From DAINPP01 sp963667315 (lineage in GTDB: Bacteria; Thermotogota; Thermotogae; MWEM01): a stretch of 64,000 nucleotides of DNA. Under the pieces are notes generated by a model. The model worked only from the letters and a program-made list of their open reading frames with translations. It did not search any database and was not told the DNA's origin. The DNA is taken from contig OY763325.1 of the NCBI GenBank assembly GCA_963667315.1, positions 3,162,001 through 3,226,000 on the forward strand, written 5' to 3'. The first letter of the stretch is position 1; each line of letters starts with the position of its first letter. Below are positions 43,422 through 51,120 of the stretch, piece after piece. Position numbers and translations under genes: made by a program.

Positions 43422-44393
43422 ATGAAAAAGTTGTTGGTTTTGCTCCTTGTGCTATTTTTAACAATGCATCTTTTTGCAGCTGATGCTCTTGCAGATAAAA
43501 CGGATATCAAAATCCCGGTGAAATTCGATACGACTTCAACCGGATTGTATCAATTTCAGGTTCCTCTTACTCTCGGTCTTCCCGTTGATTTTGGGATGGG
43601 GTTGAACGGCTATATTCCCGCGGCGTATATGTATGTATTTGATGAGTGGAAGAGAGAAAAACAGATTTTTTTCAAGAGTCAGGTTGTTGAAATTCAGCGG
43701 ATTAAGATGATGTGGGGACTATCTGAGGAATTCCTGTATGAATTCCGTTATCAGAAGATTTACAACGATACACTCAGCATTAAACCCCTGCTGGCTTTTT
43801 TTAATCTGGGGTTTCCCGTAACCGCCATTCCTTTAACGTATTCAATGGATTTCCGAACTTTCGGGAGTGCTTTAAACCCGGTTATCAACGCGACCGCATT
43901 TGGTTTTACGAAAGCTGGTCCCATCGAACTTGATCTGAATTTTAATCTGTATAAAACACGAGAGGATCATCATGGTCTTCTTGAAGTTGGGTTTAAGGGC
44001 ATAACCTTTGCCAATACCGGACTCGGTTTTGAAGTAGAACCGCTTAATCCATTCGGCATAACACTGGGTGATCTCGTTGGAGGATTTGCAAATATCAACC
44101 TGAGTTCGAGAGCAATGCGTTTGCAGCCAAGATTTGCAGCTGGATATTCAAGACAAACCGAGGCGCTTTCGGTAGGGGTGCTGCTGCATGATGATACTCA
44201 TCTTAAAAATAACGCGAATTTTAAACTGAATACGATGCTGCTTTTTTCGTCAAATGGACAGGGGTTTTGGAGTGTAAACGGTGAATATGCCCATTCGGAT
44301 ACATTTACAACAAGCTTTAACTGTTCACTCAACAGTTTTTATATCGAGAATAAATATGTCCTGAATTTTTCAGAGCTGTTCAACGGTCAATGA
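43422..44393 (+). CDS. Exported beta-rich protein, possible outer-envelope barrel
   Basis: 323 residues with a clear Sec signal (MKKLLVLLLVLFLTMHLFA). The mature part has alternating polar/hydrophobic strands with aromatic ends (e.g. ELDLNFNLYKTR, LLEVGFKGITFANTGLGFEVE, FWSVNGEYAHSDTFTTSFNCS) and no membrane helices, as in beta-barrel envelope proteins, but the C-terminus does not end in the usual aromatic BAM signal. No recognised family; in Thermotogota it could sit in the toga. GGAGG precedes ATG. HemW follows after 1 nt. Confidence 0.65.
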   Translation: MKKLLVLLLVLFLTMHLFAADALADKTDIKIPVKFDTTSTGLYQFQVPLTLGLPVDFGMGLNGYIPAAYMYVFDEWKREKQIFFKSQVVEIQRIKMMWGLSEEFLYEFRYQKIYNDTLSIKPLLAFFNLGFPVTAIPLTYSMDFRTFGSALNPVINATAFGFTKAGPIELDLNFNLYKTREDHHGLLEVGFKGITFANTGLGFEVEPLNPFGITLGDLVGGFANINLSSRAMRLQPRFAAGYSRQTEALSVGVLLHDDTHLKNNANFKLNTMLLFSSNGQGFWSVNGEYAHSDTFTTSFNCSLNSFYIENKYVLNFSELFNGQ

Positions 44394-44394
44394 G

Positions 44395-45585
44395 ATGGCA
44401 TACAAAGCTGAAGAAACCCCTGAGGTTTCTCTTTATATACATATACCTTTCTGTACTTCAAGATGTGATTATTGCGATTTTACTTCCTTTACCGTTGCAC
44501 AATCACTTGACTTCATGGAATCCTATTTCAAAACACTTGATCTGGAGCTGGAGCATTGGCTTTTATCTTACGATTCGACAATCAAATTCAAAACAGTTTA
44601 TATCGGTGGCGGAACGCCTTCAACCGTTGCGCCTGAAAGATACGCCCCTTTACTCCGAAAGATTACGCCCCGTTTAACGGCAGATTGCGAATTTACATGT
44701 GAAGTAAATCCCGGAAGTATCGATGAGCATTTTCTGAAGTATTTTCGTGATGCGGGATGTAATCGTATCAGTATGGGGTTGCAATCGCCTTCAAACCTAA
44801 CCCTTTGTGAAATTAATCGAAATCAGACGATTGAGGGATTTTTAAAAAAGTATTCTCTGATCAGACGATTCTACGATAATGTGAATGTTGATTTTATCTG
44901 TGGCCTTCCTGAAGGTCTTGAAGACTGGCTGACAGCATCACAACAGATCGTTTCTTCGTTACAGACAGAGCACATATCTATATATATTCTGGAAGCTGAA
45001 AAGGAGACACCGCTTTCCATCAAATATGAGAATAATGAGATTGTACTGCCTTCAATGCAGTATGCAACGGAAGTATTCGAAAAATTCGCCTGGTCGCTGA
45101 AAAAAATGGGCTACAATCGCTATGAAATATCAAATTTTGCGAAGCATGGAAAGGCTTCAAGACACAACAAGGTGTACTGGGATTACGGTCAATACATTGG
45201 AATTGGTGTTTCAGCGGGGGGACATGTGGGAAATATGCGTTATGTTAACACCTCTTCTTTAGAGGCTTATCTTGACTTCCCGAATTCGGGAAGCTGTTAT
45301 GAGTCGGTGGAAGAAAGAGCGTTATTGAGTGATCTTCGGGAAATGGTATTCATGGGAATGAGATATCGTGAAGGGTTTAGTAAATCCTCATTGTTTGAAC
45401 GGCTTATGGATGATTTTAATGAAAAGCACTACAGGGATCTTGAAAGTTTTGTGTTTTTGCTGGAATCATCGATGTATTTTACTGTTAAAGATGATAAAAT
45501 AAGATTAAACGATTATTATTTTATTCACAACAGGGAAGCCTTTGAGTTTTTTATAGAAATTTTTGAACGGTTATTTTATGTTTAA
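44395..45585 (+). CDS. HemW-like radical SAM protein
   Basis: 396 residues. HIPFCTSRCDYCDF carries the radical-SAM CX3CX2C motif; VYIGGGTPST, CEVNPGSID and ISMGLQSPSN are typical of the HemN/HemW family. HemW proteins bind heme (a heme chaperone); true HemN coproporphyrinogen dehydrogenases need extra features not obvious here. Starts 1 nt after the upstream stop, without its own Shine-Dalgarno, so it depends on translational coupling. The pullulanase gene follows after 11 nt. Confidence 0.88.
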   Translation: MAYKAEETPEVSLYIHIPFCTSRCDYCDFTSFTVAQSLDFMESYFKTLDLELEHWLLSYDSTIKFKTVYIGGGTPSTVAPERYAPLLRKITPRLTADCEFTCEVNPGSIDEHFLKYFRDAGCNRISMGLQSPSNLTLCEINRNQTIEGFLKKYSLIRRFYDNVNVDFICGLPEGLEDWLTASQQIVSSLQTEHISIYILEAEKETPLSIKYENNEIVLPSMQYATEVFEKFAWSLKKMGYNRYEISNFAKHGKASRHNKVYWDYGQYIGIGVSAGGHVGNMRYVNTSSLEAYLDFPNSGSCYESVEERALLSDLREMVFMGMRYREGFSKSSLFERLMDDFNEKHYRDLESFVFLLESSMYFTVKDDKIRLNDYYFIHNREAFEFFIEIFERLFYV

Positions 45586-45596
45586 GGAGGGTTTTT

Positions 45597-48173
45597 ATGA
45601 AAAGATTTTTTCTCGTTGTTCTGATTGTATTATTGGTTTGTACGGCTGCTATAGCCGGTACAAAGTTAAAGATTCATTATCACAGATATGATTCAAATTA
45701 TGAGAATTGGGACCTTTGGCTTTGGGGAAGAGGTCTGAACGGATCTGCATACACATTTGATTCGGAAGATGAATATGGAATGGTGGCAAATGTCGAGATG
45801 CCTGAAGACCTGGACGAGGTAGGATTCATCGTCAGGCTTGGAAACTGGGCGGATAAAGATGTATCACAGGATAGATTTGTACAGGTTCAGGGGGATGTTA
45901 CGGAAATGTGGCTGCTTCAGGGGGTTAAAGATGTATTCTTTGACGTACCAGATGTTTCTCCCAGAGTTCTTTTCACTGCGGCCATCTCAGATAAAGTGAT
46001 CAGGGCTTATGCCACAAATAAATTCGATACGAAGGATTGGGCAGGAAAGGTTTCCGTCTCTGTTGACGGTGTTGAAAGAACGGTTGCATCCGTTGAGAAG
46101 GTTGATCCGACGGATATATCAAAGACCAATTTTATTGAGATAACACTTGAAAATCCATTAACCCTTGAAGATCTTTCCGCATATGTGGAATTTGCCTTTG
46201 AAGGCTTTAAACCGGCAAGAGTACTTATGATGGGTATTCTTGATGATTATTATTCGGATAAGAAGATGGGTGTTGATTATTCGGATGCCCGGACAACTTT
46301 CAGGGTATGGTCACCGGTTTCCTCCAATGTTGATCTTCTTCTTTTTGAAGATGGAGAGGCGCTTGAGGCATACAAAATCATCTCAATGGAAATGGATGAG
46401 AAGGGTGTATGGGAAACAACTGTAAAGGAAGATCTGAAAGGCACCTTTTACCTTTATGAATATACACATTACGATGAGACGGTGCGGGCAGTAGATCCAT
46501 ATTCGAAATCTGTTTATGCAAACGGTGCGAAGAGTGCGGTCATCAATTTGGAAGAAACGAATCCTGAAAACTGGACAACAGATTCATATGTGAATTTGGA
46601 AGCACCTGAAGATGCCATCATCTACGAGATACATGTAGCCGATGTTACAGGTGGGCCGGATTCGGGTGTTGAAGAAGATTTGAAAAACACTTTCCTCGGA
46701 CTTGTTCAGGAAGGAACCACGGGACCGGATGGTGTAAAGACAGGTTTTGACAGTATCATTGATCTTGGGATAACACATGTTCATGTGATGCCGGCTTATG
46801 ATTTCTGGACAGGAGACGAACTCAGCAGAGATTTCGAAGATTATTATAACTGGGGCTACGATCCATATCTCTTTAGTGTGCCTGAGGGAAGATATTCTAC
46901 AGATGCAAAGGATCCGGCTGCAAGAGTTAATGAAATGAAACAGATGATAGCGGCTTTCCATGAAAAAGACAGGGGGGTAATTCTGGATATGGTATTCCCC
47001 CATACTTACGGTCTTGGTGCCATGTCGCCATTTGATTCAGCCGTTCCTTATTATTATTATAAGATAGACAAAGCAGGAGCCTTTATCAACGAAAGCGGTT
47101 GTGGAAACACGATAGCATCGCATAGACCGATGATGAGTCGATATATCGTTGATACCGTTAAATACTGGGTTGAAGAATATCACGTGGATGGTTTCAGGTT
47201 TGATCAGATGGGATTCATCGATGTCGCAACGATGGAAAAGATAGATGAGGTTCTCAGGGAAATCAATCCTTCAGTCCTGCTTTATGGTGAAGGTTGGGGG
47301 GATGCCGTTGCAAGAGATCTTTGGATGCAACCTGATGATGGGAAATATTTTGCATTGATCTCCAGAATGGTTCAGGCAGCTGTTAAGGGGACTAATATCG
47401 GGGCATTTAACGATGATATCCGAGATGGGATCAGAGGGTCCGTCTTTGATACGGGAACAAAGGGCTTTGTTCTCGACTCATTCCCCAAGTTCAAGAATAT
47501 ACAGAAAGGGGCCATCGGTGGTGTTCAGTATTCAAAAACCTTGTTCTGGCTTGTCGATGATCCTGCCCAGTCCATCAATTATGCGGCTTGCCATGACAAT
47601 CATACACTTTGGGATAAGAATTCTCTTGCAGCAGCAGCCGATAAAAAAAATGACTGGACCGAAGCCATGCTGAAAGATGCTCAGAAACTTTCCGGTGCCA
47701 TCATTCTGACCGCTCAGGGGATTCCTTTCATTCATGCCGGACAGGAATTCTGCAGAACCAAGAATAATGACGGGAATTCATACAATTCACCCATCTCTGT
47801 TAACGCACTTGATTATGCAAGGAAGGCGGAATTTATAGATGTTGTTGATTATTACAGGGGTTTGATTGAACTCAGAAGGTCTCATATAGCATTCAGAATG
47901 CGAACACAGGAAGATATCATCAACAATGTTGAGATTCTCAAGACGACAAATAAACGTGTGGTAGGCGTTAAAATAAACGGTACGGCAGTGGGAGATGACT
48001 GGAAAGAAATCATTCTCCTCTTCAACGGTGCTGTCAAGGAATATACACATGCATTACCGGAAGGAATATGGAATGTCGCTGCTGATTCAGAACAGGCCGG
48101 AATTGAAACCCTTTATACGCTTCAGGGCACGATAACGCTTAGGCCAACATCAGCACTTGTTCTGTATAAATAG
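45597..48173 (+). CDS. pulA: Secreted type I pullulanase (GH13)
   Basis: 858 residues. Signal peptide MKRFFLVVLIVLLVCTAAIAG; N-terminal CBM41-like domain (IHYHRYDSNYENWDLWLWGRG, 24-45); CBM48-like module (TTFRVWSPVSSNVDLLLF); and GH13 barrel with FRFDQMGFID (nucleophile Asp), LLYGEGWG (acid/base Glu) and ACHDNHTLWDK (third Asp). The order and sequence resemble Thermotoga PulA. Cleaves alpha-1,6 branches of pullulan/starch outside the cell, feeding the maltodextrin importer. AAGGAGG 7 nt before ATG. Confidence 0.95.
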   Translation: MKRFFLVVLIVLLVCTAAIAGTKLKIHYHRYDSNYENWDLWLWGRGLNGSAYTFDSEDEYGMVANVEMPEDLDEVGFIVRLGNWADKDVSQDRFVQVQGDVTEMWLLQGVKDVFFDVPDVSPRVLFTAAISDKVIRAYATNKFDTKDWAGKVSVSVDGVERTVASVEKVDPTDISKTNFIEITLENPLTLEDLSAYVEFAFEGFKPARVLMMGILDDYYSDKKMGVDYSDARTTFRVWSPVSSNVDLLLFEDGEALEAYKIISMEMDEKGVWETTVKEDLKGTFYLYEYTHYDETVRAVDPYSKSVYANGAKSAVINLEETNPENWTTDSYVNLEAPEDAIIYEIHVADVTGGPDSGVEEDLKNTFLGLVQEGTTGPDGVKTGFDSIIDLGITHVHVMPAYDFWTGDELSRDFEDYYNWGYDPYLFSVPEGRYSTDAKDPAARVNEMKQMIAAFHEKDRGVILDMVFPHTYGLGAMSPFDSAVPYYYYKIDKAGAFINESGCGNTIASHRPMMSRYIVDTVKYWVEEYHVDGFRFDQMGFIDVATMEKIDEVLREINPSVLLYGEGWGDAVARDLWMQPDDGKYFALISRMVQAAVKGTNIGAFNDDIRDGIRGSVFDTGTKGFVLDSFPKFKNIQKGAIGGVQYSKTLFWLVDDPAQSINYAACHDNHTLWDKNSLAAAADKKNDWTEAMLKDAQKLSGAIILTAQGIPFIHAGQEFCRTKNNDGNSYNSPISVNALDYARKAEFIDVVDYYRGLIELRRSHIAFRMRTQEDIINNVEILKTTNKRVVGVKINGTAVGDDWKEIILLFNGAVKEYTHALPEGIWNVAADSEQAGIETLYTLQGTITLRPTSALVLYK

Positions 48174-48174
48174 T

Positions 48175-48242
48175 ACAGAACATCATTTCATGATGTTCTG
48201 AGAGAAAAGGGAAGCGCGTTTACAATGCGCTTCCCTTTTTAT
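48175..48242. terminator. Double hairpin between pullulanase and PAS hybrid kinase genes
   Basis: Hairpin 1: CAGAACATCAT (48175-48185) with ATGATGTTCTG (48189-48199). Hairpin 2: AAAAGGGAAGCGC (48205-48217) with GCGCTTCCCTTTT (48227-48239) and a T run; it overlaps the 3' coding end of the minus-strand kinase, so this terminator serves both directions. Confidence 0.85.
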
Positions 48243-50856
48243 ATTTTTCGATAATCTCAATCAGTCTTTTTGCTGACAGAGGTTTATGTAAACAGTCGTT
48301 CATACCCGCTCTGAAAATTTTCATCATCGTTTCTTTACGCACATCTCCCGTTATCGCGATGATTTTGATTTCGTCATCGTAATTTCTGATTCTCTCTGCC
48401 AGAGTAAAACCATTACTTCCCTTAATATTAAGATCGGTGATGATAATATCCGGTTGTTGATCTAAATAGAGAGCATGTGCCTTGTTACCATCTTCGGTTG
48501 AAAGTATATCAGCATCGGGAAAAGACTTTAAGAGGATTTTTAGGAGAAGTTTGGCGTTTAACGGATCGTCCTCAACGAGAAGGATTTGCAATGGATGATT
48601 GATTGATTTCTCTTCTTTTTTTTCCTCCGGTATTGTCAACCCTGCGTTTACGGTGAAACTGAATCTGCTTCCCACATTTTTGGTGCTTTCGACTTTAAGA
48701 GGGCTCCCAAGCAGTTTTGCAAGACTGTTTGATATTGTCAACCCCAGTCCGGTTCCCCCGTATTTTCTTGTGACAGAAGAATCTTCTTGTGTAAAAGGTG
48801 TGAAAATCTTGTTGATCTTTTCTTTTTCTATCCCGATACCGGTGTCCTGAACGGCGAATTCAATCTTTATCGATTTTTTTGCCTTTCGTATAATTGTGGC
48901 TGAGAGGGTGATTTTCCCTTTAGCTGTGAATTTTACCGCATTACTCAGAAGGTTGTTGATGATTTGACTGAGTCTGAGTTGATCTGAAATGATGAATTCC
49001 GGCAATTGATCGTCTTTAATCAGTTCGAGTTTGATGTTTTTGGAATAAGCTCTTGGTTTGATACTGTTGATTGAATTGGTGAGAAGCTCATACACATTTG
49101 TTTTTGCCATTTCCAGATCAATCTTGTTTGCTTCAATCTTTGAAAAATCAAGGATATCGTTGATGATACGCATCATTTTTTTTCCGGACAGGATGACATT
49201 TTTGATATATTCACTTTGTTCATCATTTAGCGGGGTATCTTTCATCAGTTCGGAAAATCCGATAACACCGTTCATCGGTGTCCGGATCTCGTGACTGATA
49301 TTCGCGAGGAAATCAGATTTTGCTTTGTTTGCGGCAATAGCAGCAAGCTCAGCGATCTTTATATCGGTAATATCATAATTGATACCGATGATTTTTAACG
49401 GATTTCCCGCTTCATCGTAAATCGTTTTACCTTTTGCCTTAATGTATTTTAACGTTCCTTTTGGGGTTTTGATCCTGAATTCACTGCTATAGGGTTTCTT
49501 TTTTTCTATTGCCGCCTGAATCTCTTTGCGATCTTTGATCAGGTCATCTTTTAACATGATCGTGTCAAAAAACGATATTTTACCGGAAAACTCTTCGGGG
49601 CCAACTTCATATAAATTGAACATGCTTTTTTCCCAATGCATCTTTTCTTCAGTAAAATCATATTCCCAGACACCTGTATTCCCAGCTTCAAGAGCAAGCT
49701 GTAATTTGTTTTTCAGGTCTTTCAGTTCATTTTGATGCCTTAATTCTTCTGTTATATCCGTCAGGGTCACGATCGATCTTCCATCCTGAAGGAAAGCGGC
49801 GCGATAATCGATTTCTTTCTGTTGCCCCTGCTTTGTCGTAATATGGAATTCTCTTGAGGCAACTGTTTTTTCTTTATCAAAGTCCCATTTATTCAGGACA
49901 TGATTTCTGTAGGTTTTATCCGGGTATACCGTATGAAACCATTGCTCTACGGATTTAATTTCCCCTGCTTTGTACCCGGAAATCTTTTCGTATTCATGAT
50001 TCACATTCAGAAATTCTCCGTTTTTTCCCAGGACAATAAATCCCAACGGTACATTGTCAAATACAGCTTTGAGCAGCTCTTTTTCTCTTTTCATCTCTTG
50101 ATCGGCTTTTAATTTTTCTGTTATATCTCTGAGTATCGCCTGCAGATAATACTTTCCGTTAATTGATATCCTGTTCAATGTAATGTCTGTATCAAAAGGT
50201 TGTCCGTCTTTCTTTATATGCTGCCAGGAAAATCTTTGCTGCCTGCCCTCATACGTTTTCCTGATATAGCTCTGAATCAGCTCGCCGGAGCGTATGCCGT
50301 TCGGTTGCAATACCGGGGAAAATTCTTCAGGTGTGTGTCCGATCAGCTCTTCCTTTACTTTAAGACCAAATAACTCAAGAGATCTTGAATTGCAGTCGAT
50401 GAACCTGTTTTGGTATATGATCGTGATGGAATCTCCGGCATTTTCAAACAAAGCCCGGTACCGTTCATGACTTTCATCTAGTTTTCTTTCGATCGTCATG
50501 TCGGGGGTCACATCAAAAACAAGCGCACAATAATGACTGTTCGCACTTTTTGAGATTTGAATATTAAGATGTTTATCCAATAAAGCCATAGAAGTTTTTA
50601 TTTCTCGATACTCATTCTCCATCCTTTTACATGTACCCGTAATTTCAAGGATTTTTTCTTTCAGCGAAGGGAATTGCTGTATTAAACTTTTTCCAGAGAT
50701 CGCCTCTTTTTTATATCCGATAATATTTTCAAAACTCCTGTTCATATCCAGTAGACATAGGTCTTCTGTTTGATCTTGTGGATTTTCTATTATTCTGAAA
50801 TAAACGAAACCCGTCGAAGAGTTTTCAAAAAAATTCTTGTAAAGGCTTGTTTGCAT
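48220..50856 (-). CDS. Soluble PAS-domain hybrid histidine kinase with receiver
   Basis: 878 residues from ATG 50856, chosen because GGAGG (inside an upstream in-frame ATG at 50868) lies 6 nt ahead. About four PAS domains (roughly 5-120, 130-250, 265-380 and 385-515); HisKA with ANISHEIRTPMN; HATPase boxes INNLLSNAVKFT, DTGIGI, GGTGLGL; C-terminal receiver with VEDDP, IIITDLNI and LHKP. No signal peptide or membrane segment, so it senses a cytoplasmic cue. The output partner is not adjacent. Confidence 0.92.
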   Translation of the reverse strand: MQTSLYKNFFENSSTGFVYFRIIENPQDQTEDLCLLDMNRSFENIIGYKKEAISGKSLIQQFPSLKEKILEITGTCKRMENEYREIKTSMALLDKHLNIQISKSANSHYCALVFDVTPDMTIERKLDESHERYRALFENAGDSITIIYQNRFIDCNSRSLELFGLKVKEELIGHTPEEFSPVLQPNGIRSGELIQSYIRKTYEGRQQRFSWQHIKKDGQPFDTDITLNRISINGKYYLQAILRDITEKLKADQEMKREKELLKAVFDNVPLGFIVLGKNGEFLNVNHEYEKISGYKAGEIKSVEQWFHTVYPDKTYRNHVLNKWDFDKEKTVASREFHITTKQGQQKEIDYRAAFLQDGRSIVTLTDITEELRHQNELKDLKNKLQLALEAGNTGVWEYDFTEEKMHWEKSMFNLYEVGPEEFSGKISFFDTIMLKDDLIKDRKEIQAAIEKKKPYSSEFRIKTPKGTLKYIKAKGKTIYDEAGNPLKIIGINYDITDIKIAELAAIAANKAKSDFLANISHEIRTPMNGVIGFSELMKDTPLNDEQSEYIKNVILSGKKMMRIINDILDFSKIEANKIDLEMAKTNVYELLTNSINSIKPRAYSKNIKLELIKDDQLPEFIISDQLRLSQIINNLLSNAVKFTAKGKITLSATIIRKAKKSIKIEFAVQDTGIGIEKEKINKIFTPFTQEDSSVTRKYGGTGLGLTISNSLAKLLGSPLKVESTKNVGSRFSFTVNAGLTIPEEKKEEKSINHPLQILLVEDDPLNAKLLLKILLKSFPDADILSTEDGNKAHALYLDQQPDIIITDLNIKGSNGFTLAERIRNYDDEIKIIAITGDVRKETMMKIFRAGMNDCLHKPLSAKRLIEIIEKYKKGSAL

Positions 50857-50998
50857 AATGACCTCCATTGGTATTTAATAAAACATCAAAAGAAATACTC
50901 CACATAATTATAACATTAATTCATTTAAATATTTCATTTCATATTATTATAATAAAACTTATAATGTTTTTTATTTAAAAATTATAAAGGAAGGAGAT

Positions 50999-51059
50999 TT
51001 ACGCGATCGGTCGTCTTGAAAAGAAGGGAAACTCGGATTATAAACAAATAAACGCGTAA
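50999..51059 (+). other. Unexplained inverted repeat enclosing ~47 nt in the kinase-kinase spacer
   Basis: TTACGCG (50999-51005) is perfectly complementary to CGCGTAA (51053-51059). It is preceded by a strong Shine-Dalgarno-like AAGGAAGGAG (50987-50996) with no ATG, GTG or TTG at proper distance, and by TATAAT (50961-50966). The more GC-rich interior stands out from the AT-rich flanks. It could be a structured leader, small RNA or remnant; no known riboswitch consensus was recognised. Confidence 0.35.
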
Positions 51060-51083
51060 CGAAAAAACCTGACAGTTTCTTTA

Positions 51084-51092
51084 TGATATAAT
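51084..51092 (+). promoter_or_regulatory. Extended -10 promoter of the 7TM kinase gene
   Basis: TGATATAAT (TG at 51084-51085, TATAAT at 51087-51092), identical to the elements at 43280 and 43393, 28 nt before the ATG. Confidence 0.65.
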
Positions 51093-51120
51093 TTGAGACC
51101 TTTGAAAAAGTGAGGGATTT

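Noticed and set aside
50999..51059. c-di-GMP riboswitch in the spacer before the 7TM kinase gene
   Set aside because: No GEMM-type core or tetraloop-receptor signature was found, and the element lies upstream of the extended -10 promoter.
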